Assembly: GCA_004102645.1 (NCBI GenBank)
Contig: CP034928.1
Span: 992,001-1,056,000 of the forward strand
Direction: 5' to 3'
Source of the DNA: Candidatus Bipolaricaulis sibiricus
Lineage (GTDB): Bacteria > Bipolaricaulota > Bipolaricaulia > Bipolaricaulales > Bipolaricaulaceae
DNA: 64,000 bases
The notes under the pieces were generated by a model. That model did no database searches. It saw nothing but the letters and a program-made list of their open reading frames with translations, and was not told the DNA's origin. Positions 43,265 to 51,359 of the stretch are shown piece by piece; within the stretch, counting starts at the first letter, position 1, and every line of letters begins with the position of its first letter. The position numbers and the translations under genes are program-made.

Positions 43265-44155
43265 GTGAAGGTCTCCGACAGACGCATCGCCGAGTGGTGG
43301 GAAGCACCGGGGATCGAGGCCCGGGATGCGTTTGATGAGGAGATTCTTTACCTCAATGCCCTGACTGAGGAGATAGCGCTCCCGCGGTGGGCGATCCTTG
43401 TCCGCGATCGGATGCCGCGGTGGGGATTCGAGCCGTGCGCGCATCGATTCCTCGAGGGTCTGGAGCAGGTACTCGCCATGATCGGGGCAGGGCGGGTGTG
43501 GGCGCGATTCGGGGGGTGCGGGGACGTTCCGTTGTCGGTGCAGCGCAAGCTGGATGCTTTCGGGGCGGCCCTTGTGCAGTGGTCGGACAACGGGGGCCGT
43601 GCTGCGGGCGATCCGCTCGTTCGTCGGCTCGGGGCGCACACAGCGGACCGGGCCGAGGCAGCACGCGCGATGGGAGAGGTGATCCTGGGGATCGGTCGCG
43701 GCCCGGCTGAGGTCGACGCGGTCCTCGAGCGATGGGCCGAGCGCGCCCAGTTCTCCCCGGCGCGGATCCTTGTGGATGGGGAGGAAGCGCCGCTGGCCGT
43801 TATCGCGCACCATCCCTGCGCGTACACCCTCCTGTGGAACGTCGAGCGCCTCGCTCACTGCATCGGCAACGGGGAACCACCGTCGGCTGTGGTATGCGTC
43901 CCCGCCCTCCGGATCGCTCCGAAGCTCGATCCAGAAAGGATCGCGATCCTACGCGAGATCGGGGATTCCCTTGCCGATTGGCTCCAAGAGCGCACGCCGC
44001 GGACCGTGATCGGGCAGAAGGTCCACGCGCTGATCGGCCCTCGCGATGAAGTGCGACACTGGCTCGTTGCTTCGCTCTACAAGACGCTCAAGCTGTGGCA
44101 AGTGCACCTGGACAACGTTCTCGGCGAGAAGCACGACTACCTCTCCCTCATCTAG
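43265..44155 (+). CDS. hypothetical protein, family not recognised
   Basis: A 296-residue cytoplasmic protein with no membrane segment or signal peptide. It is mostly helical with a balanced charge pattern. Possible landmarks are LPRWAILVRDRMPRWGFEPC near the start, CGDVPLSVQRKLDAFGAALV in the middle, and ASLYKTLKLWQVHLDNVLGE near the end; none matches a family I know. The GTG start is preceded by AGGGGGGAGG, and the TTGCCC/TAGAAT promoter fits. It is followed 40 bases later by upp, but with no shared pathway evident. Codon use matches the surrounding genes, so it is probably real. Confidence 0.6.
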   Translation: MKVSDRRIAEWWEAPGIEARDAFDEEILYLNALTEEIALPRWAILVRDRMPRWGFEPCAHRFLEGLEQVLAMIGAGRVWARFGGCGDVPLSVQRKLDAFGAALVQWSDNGGRAAGDPLVRRLGAHTADRAEAARAMGEVILGIGRGPAEVDAVLERWAERAQFSPARILVDGEEAPLAVIAHHPCAYTLLWNVERLAHCIGNGEPPSAVVCVPALRIAPKLDPERIAILREIGDSLADWLQERTPRTVIGQKVHALIGPRDEVRHWLVASLYKTLKLWQVHLDNVLGEKHDYLSLI

Positions 44156-44195
44156 GGTTGCGATCGTCTTCTCGGACGCTACCCTAGGCCACGAC

Positions 44196-44819
44196 ATGGC
44201 CACGTTTGTCCTCGTCGAGCACCCGCTGATTCACGCCAAGCTCACCCTGCTGCGTGACCGGCGCACGGACCGTCTCCAGTTCAGGCAGATCCTCGAGGAG
44301 ATCACCGCGCTCATGGTGTACGAGATCACCCGCGACTTTCCCCTCCGCGAGATCGAGGTGGAAACCCCCCTCGAGCGCACCGCGGGGGTGGAACTGGCGC
44401 GGCCGGTGGTGCTGGTCCCCGTCCTCCGAGCGGGGATCGTGATGCTCGACGGCGTGCTGTCCCTCATTCCCAGCGCCCGCGTTGGCCACATCGGGATCTA
44501 CCGCGACCCAGCCACGCTCCAGCCCGTGGAGTACTTCGCCAAGCTCCCCGCCCACCTCGGGGATGCGTTGGTCATCGTCGTCGACCCGATGCTGGCCACC
44601 GGCGGTTCGGCAGCGCATGCAGTTCAGATCGTCAAGGAGCGCGGAGCGCAGGACGTGCGGTTCCTGTGCCTTGTCGCGGCCCCGGAGGGGTTGAAGGTGC
44701 TTCAGACGGCCCACCCGGATGTCCCGGTGTACGCGGCAACCCTCGATCGAGAGCTCGACGCCCACGGCTACATCCGCCCGGGGCTTGGCGACGCCGGCGA
44801 CCGGCTGTTCGGCACCTAG
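44196..44819 (+). CDS. upp: uracil phosphoribosyltransferase
   Basis: A 207-residue salvage enzyme that makes UMP from uracil and PRPP. The opening HPLIHAKLTLLRDRRTD, the loop VLVPVLRAGIVMLDGVLSLI, the PRPP-binding VVDPMLATGGSA (about 128-139) and the uracil-binding GYIRPGLGDAGDRLFGT at the end are all as in the family. Length is standard. No Shine-Dalgarno; a TACCCT hexamer ends ten bases before ATG 44196. The neighbouring SDR gene starts 13 bases after the stop. Confidence 0.93.
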   Translation: MATFVLVEHPLIHAKLTLLRDRRTDRLQFRQILEEITALMVYEITRDFPLREIEVETPLERTAGVELARPVVLVPVLRAGIVMLDGVLSLIPSARVGHIGIYRDPATLQPVEYFAKLPAHLGDALVIVVDPMLATGGSAAHAVQIVKERGAQDVRFLCLVAAPEGLKVLQTAHPDVPVYAATLDRELDAHGYIRPGLGDAGDRLFGT

Positions 44820-44832
44820 GAGCCCTGGTCCC

Positions 44833-45570
44833 GTGAAACGGTGCGCATTGGTGACGGGTGGGTCCCGCGGGATCGGCGCGGCGGTCGCCGTGAAGCTGGC
44901 TGCGCGGGGGTGTGACGTCGCCATCAGCTACCGTACCCAGCGCACGGCTGCGGAGGAAGTGGCAGCCGAGGTTCAGCGCCTTGGAAGCCGGGCGCTCATC
45001 CTTCAGGCCGACCTCGCCGACCTTGGACAGGCGCGGAGTCTCGTCCACGAGGCGGCGGAGGGACTGGGGGCGCTCCACATTCTTGTCAACAACGCCGGTT
45101 ATGTGCAGCGCGTCCCATGGGAGGAGCTATCGCTGGAGGACTGGGACCGCATGCTGCGCGTCGGCCTCACCGCGCCGTTCGTTCTTGCGCGGTGCGCGGT
45201 GCCCTACATGCGAGAGGGAGGGTTCGGGCGAATCGTCAACATCTCGTCCCTCCGCGCGCTGACCGGCGCCGCCCACGGGATCCACTACGCCACGGCCAAG
45301 GCCGGACTCCTCGGGTTCACCAAGTCCCTCGCTCTGGCAGTGGCACCGTATGGCATCACGGTGAACGCGGTGTGTCCGGGATTCGTGGCGACCGAGATCA
45401 ACCGGGAGGCCCTCGCCGCGCGCGGTGACGAGATCCGCGCTCAGATTCCCCTCGGGCGCGTCGCGAGCGCGGAGGAGATCGCGGCCGTCGTCGGTTTCCT
45501 GTGCGCCGACGAGGCGAGCTACATCACCGGGGAGACGGTGTCTGCCAACGGCGGACTCCGTATGGACTAG
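44833..45570 (+). CDS. short-chain dehydrogenase/reductase, FabG-like
   Basis: A 245-residue SDR with TGGSRGIG (NADP-binding, about 8-15), NNAGYVQ, the catalytic Ser in NISSLRA, and YATAK (Tyr and Lys catalytic), followed by PGFVATEI and GETVSANGG at the C-terminus. It looks closest to FabG-type 3-oxoacyl-ACP reductases, though the window has no other fatty-acid genes and a different ketone substrate is possible. GTG 44833 has AGGAG ten bases upstream, overlapping the upp stop. The next gene starts two bases after the stop. Confidence 0.82.
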   Translation: MKRCALVTGGSRGIGAAVAVKLAARGCDVAISYRTQRTAAEEVAAEVQRLGSRALILQADLADLGQARSLVHEAAEGLGALHILVNNAGYVQRVPWEELSLEDWDRMLRVGLTAPFVLARCAVPYMREGGFGRIVNISSLRALTGAAHGIHYATAKAGLLGFTKSLALAVAPYGITVNAVCPGFVATEINREALAARGDEIRAQIPLGRVASAEEIAAVVGFLCADEASYITGETVSANGGLRMD

Positions 45571-45572
45571 CG

Positions 45573-46388
45573 ATGGATCGGCGTCGACTTGGGCTCTCGA
45601 CGTTCCTGTGGCCGGGGATGTCCTGCAGTAGGTGGATTGAGCTTGCTGTGGACCTGGGACTGGGTGGGGTCGAGTTGCGGGCCGACCCGCGGGCAGCCGG
45701 GCCCCGCGATCTCGCGCCCGAGGCGCGGGAGCGACTCCGCGAGCAGTTCGCGGAGCGGGGACTGTGGACCACCGTCCATGCCCCGATCTACGACATGAAC
45801 CTCAGCTCCCCGTCGCCAGCCCTGTCCGCGGCGGCGCTGGGAGAGGTGATCCAAGCGGTCGATCTCGCGGCCGACGTGGGGGCACAAGTCGTGGTCGTTC
45901 ACCCCGGCCACGTGGACGAGGACTACCTGCCGCTCGATGGCGAACGCGACCGTGCCTGGCGTCGGTTCTCGTTCGCAATGGACGCCATCCTCGCTCACGC
46001 GGGGGCGAGGGAGGTCCAGGTCGCACTGGAGAACAAGCAACGCGGCAGAGGGTGGGACATGGTCCACACTCCGGCGGAGCACCTTCGGGCACTGGAGCAG
46101 TTCCCGACGCTCCAGGCCTGTCTCGATCTCGGACATCTCCACACCACGAGCGGAGACCCGGCCGCGTACATCGCTGCCCTGACGGGACGTCTCGTCCACG
46201 TCCACCTCCACGACAACCGGGGAGACCGAGACGAGCACCTACCCCTGGGCCGCGGCACCGTGGCGTGGCAGCCCGCACTGGCCGCGTTGGACGAGGCAAG
46301 GTACGCCGGCCCGGTCGTGCTCGAGATTCCTGATCCCGACGGCTTGCGGGCGTCGCTGGCCGTGCTCGCGAGGACAGCGGAGTCATGA
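45573..46388 (+). CDS. sugar phosphate isomerase/epimerase-like TIM barrel
   Basis: A 271-residue AP-endonuclease-2-type TIM barrel: RLGLSTFLWPG at the start, GGVELRADPR, TTVHAPIYDMNL, VVVHPGHVDEDYL, VQVALENKQRG (Glu ligand), CLDLGHLHTTSG (Asp and His ligands), HVHLHDNRGDRDEHLPLGRG (metal site) and EIPDPDG at the end. The metal-binding set is complete. The family includes xylose isomerase-like enzymes and endonuclease IV; the substrate is unclear, but HDNRGDRDEHLPLG is the sugar-isomerase form. It overlaps the MFS gene by four bases, so a transported sugar or polyol is a fair guess. Confidence 0.78.
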   Translation: MDRRRLGLSTFLWPGMSCSRWIELAVDLGLGGVELRADPRAAGPRDLAPEARERLREQFAERGLWTTVHAPIYDMNLSSPSPALSAAALGEVIQAVDLAADVGAQVVVVHPGHVDEDYLPLDGERDRAWRRFSFAMDAILAHAGAREVQVALENKQRGRGWDMVHTPAEHLRALEQFPTLQACLDLGHLHTTSGDPAAYIAALTGRLVHVHLHDNRGDRDEHLPLGRGTVAWQPALAALDEARYAGPVVLEIPDPDGLRASLAVLARTAES

Positions 46389-47656
46389 GAGCCCCGCGCT
46401 GGTACTGGGCGTTCGTTCTGTCCAATGCCGCGATGGGCGCGGCCTCCCCCCTCCTGCCGTTGTACGCTTACTTCCTCGGAGCGACGGCGGGCGGGGTGGG
46501 AACGCTCACCGCCGTCGGTAGCGCGATGAACGTCGTCGCGAGCCTCGTGTGGGGCCGGATCCTCGATGCCACACCCCGTCGCCGTCTGTTCATCTCGGTG
46601 AGCTTCCTGGGCGTTGCGATCGCCTATCTTGCGCTGCCGCTCGTCACTCAGCTTCCCCAGCTGTTCCTCGTGAACGGCTGGGCCGCGTTCTCCTGGATGG
46701 CGGGGTCGTCGGTGTCGTTCTTGCTCGTGCTGGCCCGGTTCCCCAAGGAGCAGTGGGAGAAGGAGATCGCACGGTTCAACGTGTACTGCGGCGTCGGTTG
46801 GACGGTGGGTCTCGCCGTGGGTGCGGCCTGGACGTCTCTTGTCATCCAGTGGCTAGGTGAGGGGTGGGGGCTCCGTTCGCTCGGTCTGCTCGTTGGTGCT
46901 CTGTCGCTGGCAGCGATTGCCTTTGCCGTACGGTCGATCCGAGATCCGCAGCAGGGCGTCGCGCCCCCGTCGTTCCGTGACGTGGTCCTCAGCGTCGGCA
47001 ACTTCCTCTACGAGCGGTTCCGGACGGGCCCGATTCACCTCTACGAGGCCCTGCGACCGTCGCAGCTTGTGCGGTTCCTTCAGGGACGGACTTCATTCGG
47101 TCCCGATCTTGTTCTGGTCTATTACTCAGCGCTGCTGGCGTTCGTTGGATTCGCGATGGTGTTCGCCCCGTTCCCGGTGTTCGTGCGGCAGGCAATGGGA
47201 TGGTCAAGCGCGCTCGTGTTCGCCCTGTCCGTGGCCCACCACGGGGTGAGCGTGGTGGCCTTCGGCTGGGCCCGGAAGGCGGTTGCCAAGTGGGGTCACC
47301 GCCCCGCCGCGGCCCTTGCCCTCCTTGGACGAGCCGGAATGTTCGTTGGGTTCGCGCTTGCCACCCCTGTGACCGCCCGCTGGCTGCTCCCCATCTTGTG
47401 GGGAGTTGCCGGGGCGACATGGGCGTTCTTCCAGCTCTCCGTGACTTCAATCGTGTCCCGCCTCTCACCCCACGCACAGCAGGGTCAGGGACTCGGGATC
47501 TACAACGCGGTCGCCGGGCTTGGGAACGTGCTCGGTGCCCTCGCCGGCGGTTTCGTGGCCGACTTCATCGGGTTCCGTGCCGCGTTCCTGTTCGGGGCGA
47601 TGCTGATGGTGGTCACCCTCCCCATCCTGTTGGTGGAGGGGCGCCCGGTGTCGTAG
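46385..47656 (+). CDS. MFS transporter
   Basis: A 423-residue protein with about 12 membrane helices. The N-half loop WGRILDATPRRRLFISVSFL resembles the RxxGR/DR signature between helices 2 and 3, and a matching WARKAVAKWGHRPAAALALL is seen in the second half. A central loop of about 50 residues separates the halves. Overlaps the isomerase-like gene by four bases (ATGA) and ends four bases from rpmF, convergent. The substrate is unknown. Confidence 0.85.
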   Translation: MRAPRWYWAFVLSNAAMGAASPLLPLYAYFLGATAGGVGTLTAVGSAMNVVASLVWGRILDATPRRRLFISVSFLGVAIAYLALPLVTQLPQLFLVNGWAAFSWMAGSSVSFLLVLARFPKEQWEKEIARFNVYCGVGWTVGLAVGAAWTSLVIQWLGEGWGLRSLGLLVGALSLAAIAFAVRSIRDPQQGVAPPSFRDVVLSVGNFLYERFRTGPIHLYEALRPSQLVRFLQGRTSFGPDLVLVYYSALLAFVGFAMVFAPFPVFVRQAMGWSSALVFALSVAHHGVSVVAFGWARKAVAKWGHRPAAALALLGRAGMFVGFALATPVTARWLLPILWGVAGATWAFFQLSVTSIVSRLSPHAQQGQGLGIYNAVAGLGNVLGALAGGFVADFIGFRAAFLFGAMLMVVTLPILLVEGRPVS

Positions 47657-47660
47657 GGGG

Positions 47661-47852
47661 TTACTTCTTCTTCTCGCCGGTCTCCACCACAGCCATGCCG
47701 TTGTAGTACCCGCAGGACGGGCACACGCGGTGGGGGAGGCGGAACTCGTGACACTGGGGGCACGAGGTGGCGGGCACCATCCGCGCCCGCCAGTGGGTTC
47801 GGCGGAGCCTCACCTCGCGGTGGGATCGTCTCGATTTGGGAACTGCAGCCAT
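47661..47852 (-). CDS. rpmF: 50S ribosomal protein L32
   Basis: A 63-residue zinc-ribbon ribosomal protein. AVPKSRRSHREVRLRRTHW is the basic N-terminus and CPQCHEFRLPHRVCPSCGYY holds the four cysteines (CxxC twice), so the zinc-binding C+ form. AAGGAGG precedes the ATG. In most bacteria rpmF is followed by plsX; here the neighbour is dtd upstream and MFS downstream, so the classic lipid-synthesis link is broken. Confidence 0.93.
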   Translation of the reverse strand: MAAVPKSRRSHREVRLRRTHWRARMVPATSCPQCHEFRLPHRVCPSCGYYNGMAVVETGEKKK

Positions 47853-47861
47853 CCATCCTCC

Positions 47862-48323
47862 TTAGGTGTGGCCCAATTGTGCCGGCACGCGCTCCAAGAT
47901 CAAGGTCACCGGCCCATCGTTGACGAGCGCGACCTCCATCCGTGCCCCAAACACGCCGCTCCTGACCGGGACATCTTCCTCACGAAGCAGACGGACAAAT
48001 CGCTCGTACAGGGCGGAGGCCAGGGGACCGGGTGCTGCCTGGTCGAACCCGGGGCGGCGGCCACGAGTGGCATCACCGTACAAGGTGAACTGGGACACGC
48101 ACAGGATCTCGCCCTTCACCTCCCGCAGCGAACGGTTCATCCGGCCGTTGTCGTCGTGGAACACGCGCAGGTCGGGGATCTTCCGCGACCAGAACTGCAG
48201 CTCGTCTTCCGCGTCCCCGCGTCCGATCCCAACCAAGAGGAGCAGGCCACGGCCGATCCGCGCGACCTCGTGGCCACCGACGCTTACGGACGCCTGGGTC
48301 ACGCGCTGCAGGACAATGCGCAT
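47862..48323 (-). CDS. dtd: D-aminoacyl-tRNA deacylase
   Basis: A 153-residue enzyme that removes D-amino acids (and glycine from tRNA-Ala) mischarged onto tRNA. VLQRVTQASVSV at the start, LCVSQFTLYGDATRGRRPGF (the SQFTL motif), and VNDGPVTLILE (the Gly-cisPro motif that excludes L-amino acids) are all present. ATG 48323 is seven bases after the RNase HI-like stop, so the two are co-transcribed; rpmF follows nine bases after the dtd stop. Confidence 0.92.
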   Translation of the reverse strand: MRIVLQRVTQASVSVGGHEVARIGRGLLLLVGIGRGDAEDELQFWSRKIPDLRVFHDDNGRMNRSLREVKGEILCVSQFTLYGDATRGRRPGFDQAAPGPLASALYERFVRLLREEDVPVRSGVFGARMEVALVNDGPVTLILERVPAQLGHT

Positions 48324-48330
48324 TCTGCGT

Positions 48331-48846
48331 CTACGACCGAAGCGAGCGCACGTGGACAACGAGCCGACGCAGCTCCTCCACGGACAGGCCTTCGATCAAG
48401 TAATGGATCTCCCGAGCCAGCTCGGTGCGCTCCCGCTCCAGACGATTCCGCTCCCGGAACGCCTGTTCCGCCAGCCGGTGCGCGGGATGGTTGATCTCGC
48501 GCTCGACGTAGTTCACACGCCAGCGGGGAAGTCTGGACAGAAGATCGAGAGCCTGGCGGTTGAGGAGATCGAGGTGCGGCTCACGAGCCTGGTAGAACCC
48601 GTTCACCTGGTTGGCCACGAGCTGATTGTCGGTAAGGAACACCGCTTCCTCCGGAGAAAGCCCGATCGCAAGACGGATCCCCTCGAGGAGGGCCTTGTAC
48701 TCCGCGGCGTCGTTGGTCCCCCGCCCCACAAGCGCGGACCGCTGCTCCAGGACCTGGCCTTTGTCGTCGGTGATGATCACCCCGACCGCCGACTCCCCGG
48801 GGTTACCGCGCGACGTTCCGTCGACGTTCACGAAGATCTTGCGCAC
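48331..48846 (-). CDS. ribonuclease HI family protein with C-terminal helical tail
   Basis: A 171-residue protein with the RNase H fold: VNVDGTSRGNPGESAVGV (first Asp), AAEYKALLEGIRLA (Glu), FLTDNQLVANQV (second Asp). The fourth position, normally Asp in NxxADxLA, is His (NHPAHRLAEQ). Work on E. coli RNase HI showed that Asp-to-His at this site keeps activity, so the enzyme is probably functional on RNA-DNA hybrids. The last 45 residues (NRLERERTELAREIHYLIEG) are a charged helical extension not found in RnhA. GTG 48846 has GGAGGAGG four bases upstream. The gene follows tRNA-Met and precedes dtd. Confidence 0.82.
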   Translation of the reverse strand: MRKIFVNVDGTSRGNPGESAVGVIITDDKGQVLEQRSALVGRGTNDAAEYKALLEGIRLAIGLSPEEAVFLTDNQLVANQVNGFYQAREPHLDLLNRQALDLLSRLPRWRVNYVEREINHPAHRLAEQAFRERNRLERERTELAREIHYLIEGLSVEELRRLVVHVRSLRS

Positions 48847-48886
48847 GATTCCTCCTCCCCCCACCGTCTTGCGCCGCGCCGGCCTG

Positions 48887-48958
48887 TGGGCCCGGCAGGG
48901 CTCGAACCTGCGACCCACCGGTTATGAGCCGGCTGCTCTACCCCTGAGCTACGGACCC
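48887..48958 (-). tRNA. tRNA-Met(CAU), overlapping the tkt stop codon
   Basis: A 72-nt cloverleaf: acceptor GGGTCCG/CGGGCCC with A73, D arm GCTC-AGGGGTA-GAGC, anticodon arm GCCGG-CTCATAA-CCGGT with CAU, variable loop GGGTC, T arm GCAGG-TTCGAGC-CCTGC. CCA is not encoded (ACAGG follows), unlike the tRNA-Asn gene. The G1-C72 pair rules out the initiator; elongator Met or a TilS-modified Ile(CAU) cannot be separated by eye. Its first ten bases are also the last codons and TAG stop of transketolase on the same strand. Confidence 0.85.
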
Positions 48959-51048
48959 GCCTGCCCATGGTAGTCCCCGCGCCTGCCGACGGCAACCCTA
49001 TTCAGGGCTCGCTGGCCTGCGGTGACCACGGCGGCGGCGGTGATCCCGAACTCCCGCAGAAGGACGGGGCCAGGCGCGCTGGCCCCGAACGATGACAGCC
49101 CGACGATTTCTCCGTCCAGGCCAACGTAATGTTCCCACCCGATCCGGTGCGCGGCCTCGACTGCCACCCGCGCACGGACCTGGGGAGGGAGGACCTGGTC
49201 CCGGTAGTCACGCGGCTGGAGGTCGAACAACTCCCAGCTCGGGAGCGCGACGACCCTCACCGGGAGGCCGTCCCGGGCCAGCTGCTCCCCCGCGTCGAGC
49301 GCGATGTGGACCTCCGATCCGGTCGCGATGAGGATCAGATCAGGATCATTCCCCGGTGCGCTCTCCCACAGGATGTACCCCCCCCGGTGCAGGCCGTCAG
49401 GGGAGGCAACACGGGTCCGGTCGAGGACGGGGAGGTCCTGCCGCGTGAGGATGAGGGCCGTGGGGCCATCCCGCCGGCGGAGAGCAGCCCGCCATGCCTC
49501 CACGGTCTCGGCGGCATCGGCGGGACGGATCACGGTCAGGTTCGGAATCGCGCGCAGCGCGACCAGGTGTTCGACCGGCTGGTGGGTCGGGCCGTCCTCG
49601 CCAAGGGCAATCGAGTCATGGGTGAACACGAACACGACCGGCACGTGCATGAGGGCGGACATGCGGATCGAGGGGCGCATGTAATCCGAGAAGACGAGGA
49701 ACGTGCCCACAAATGGCCGCACCCCACCGTGACGGGCCATTCCCACCGCAATCGCCCCCATCGCGTGCTCGCGGACCCCGAAGTGAACGTTCCGGCCGCC
49801 GTAGCTCCAGCCGCCGCCCACCTCGCCTTGTGGGTCCGCCGGTCCCGGCGGGTTCCCGAAGTCGCCCTCACCGCGAAGCCAGGTCAGGCACGACGGATTG
49901 AGGTCTGCCGACCCCCCCACAAGCTCGGGGACGTTTGGGGCGAGTCCTTGGAGGACGGCCTCGGAAGCCTTGCGGGTCGAGATGCCCTTTGCTCCTCCCG
50001 GGAACTGAGGCACGTCCCGGTCCCAGCCCCCCGGGAGATCGCCGCTCACCCGGCGCGCGAACTCACGGGCCAGCTCCGGGTGATCCACCGCATAGCGCGC
50101 CACGGCCTCAGTCCACCGCCGCTCGGCCTCCGCCCCGCGGGCCGCCGCCTCCTCAAACGGCCTCCGTGCCCCGTCCGGGACAGAGAACGGGGGCTCGTCG
50201 GGCCAGCCCAGCGCGTGCTTCGTTGCCCGCAGCTCCGCTTCCCCCAGCGGGGCACCGTGGACGTGAAACGTCCCGGCCTTCGTTGGCGCACCATAGCCGA
50301 TCGTCGTCCGCACGCAGAGGAGGGACGGCTGGTCCGCTCTCTCCTTCGCCGCCGCGAGGGCGCGATCCACCGCCGACAGGTCGTTCCCGTCGTCGACCTC
50401 GACCACGTGCCACCCCTGCGCCGCAAACCGGTCCGGGACGTCTTCGCTGAACGCAAGATCGGTAGCGCCGGCGAGTGAGATCCCGTTCTGGTCGTAGAGG
50501 ACGATCAGCTTCCCGAGGCGGAGGTGTCCGGCAAGGGCACACGCCTCCGCTGATATCCCCTCCATGAGGTCGCCATCGCTGGCCAAGACGTAGGTTCGAT
50601 GGTCGACCACGAGATGGCCCGGCCGGTTGAACCGCGCCGCGAGGTGGGCTTCCGCCATGGCCATCCCGACAGCCATGGCCAACCCCTGGCCCAAAGGGCC
50701 GGTCGTGGCCTCGACCCCCGGCGTGAGGCCAGCCTCGGGGTGGCCGGGGGTGCGACTTCCCCACTGGCGGAACCGCTGCAGCTCGTCGAGGGATAGATCG
50801 TACCCCGCGAGGTGGAGGAGGGCGTACAGCAAGGCCGAGCCATGCCCAGCCGACAGGACGAACCGATCGCGATCCGGCCACGTGGGATCGCGTGGGTTGT
50901 GCTTGAGGTGACGCGTCCACAGCGTGCACGCCATCGGTGCTGCGCCGAGGGGGAGTCCGGGATGGCCGGACTTCGCCCGCTCCACCATCTCCACGGCAAG
51001 GATGCGCGCAGCGCTCACCGCTAGGCGTTCGTCATCGGTTCGGCTCAC
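48949..51048 (-). CDS. tkt: transketolase
   Basis: A 699-residue thiamin-diphosphate enzyme of the pentose-phosphate pathway. Visible: [20 protein letters not shown] (start), [39 protein letters not shown] (the TPG-V-E-x-T-T-GPLGQG loop), [13 protein letters not shown] (GDG TPP motif), [32 protein letters not shown] (catalytic Glu in VREHAM), and [19 protein letters not shown]. All standard. GTG 51048 has GAGGAGGGG three bases upstream. Its TAG stop lies inside tRNA-Met, so processing of that tRNA would cut off the stop codon. The TTCGGA/TATAAT promoter is at 51101-51073. Confidence 0.94.
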   Translation of the reverse strand: MSRTDDERLAVSAARILAVEMVERAKSGHPGLPLGAAPMACTLWTRHLKHNPRDPTWPDRDRFVLSAGHGSALLYALLHLAGYDLSLDELQRFRQWGSRTPGHPEAGLTPGVEATTGPLGQGLAMAVGMAMAEAHLAARFNRPGHLVVDHRTYVLASDGDLMEGISAEACALAGHLRLGKLIVLYDQNGISLAGATDLAFSEDVPDRFAAQGWHVVEVDDGNDLSAVDRALAAAKERADQPSLLCVRTTIGYGAPTKAGTFHVHGAPLGEAELRATKHALGWPDEPPFSVPDGARRPFEEAAARGAEAERRWTEAVARYAVDHPELAREFARRVSGDLPGGWDRDVPQFPGGAKGISTRKASEAVLQGLAPNVPELVGGSADLNPSCLTWLRGEGDFGNPPGPADPQGEVGGGWSYGGRNVHFGVREHAMGAIAVGMARHGGVRPFVGTFLVFSDYMRPSIRMSALMHVPVVFVFTHDSIALGEDGPTHQPVEHLVALRAIPNLTVIRPADAAETVEAWRAALRRRDGPTALILTRQDLPVLDRTRVASPDGLHRGGYILWESAPGNDPDLILIATGSEVHIALDAGEQLARDGLPVRVVALPSWELFDLQPRDYRDQVLPPQVRARVAVEAAHRIGWEHYVGLDGEIVGLSSFGASAPGPVLLREFGITAAAVVTAGQRALNRVAVGRRGDYHGQAGP

Positions 51049-51072
51049 GGGCCCCTCCTCATCGTGGCAGGG

Positions 51073-51101
51073 ATTATAGCCAGCGCGTCCGTCGCTCCGA
51101 A
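51073..51101 (-). promoter_or_regulatory. promoter of tkt
   Basis: Minus strand TTCGGA (51101-51096), 17-base spacer, TATAAT (51078-51073), about 25 bases before the GTG. Confidence 0.6.
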
Positions 51102-51323
51102 CACGAAAGAACGTTGCGCCCACTCCTGCCCATCCCAAGCTGCTCGTGCTGCAAGGTACACCGGACGCGTCGACCACCGCGGGTCGCCAGGCGCTCCCCC
51201 GCATCGCGGCGTGGACATCGCGCACAGCAGGACCGTACCCGACGCGCCCCCTCCGGTCCGGGCGCTGCTCCGGGACTCCTCAGTGGCCGCCGCCGTGGGG
51301 ACCGCGTACACCCCCCAACCGAG
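51102..51323. other. part of the 311-base gap between tkt and purB
   Basis: Outside the two promoters at its ends I see no gene, repeat or RNA structure; open frames are low complexity. Confidence 0.4.
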
Positions 51324-51353
51324 TTGGCATCTGGGGCAGGAACGGTCTATCCT
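51324..51353 (+). promoter_or_regulatory. promoter of purB
   Basis: TTGGCA (51324-51329), 18-base spacer, TATCCT (51348-51353), ending six bases before GTG 51360, so a leaderless mRNA starting at the G of GTG. Confidence 0.55.
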
Positions 51354-51359
51354 CTCTCC

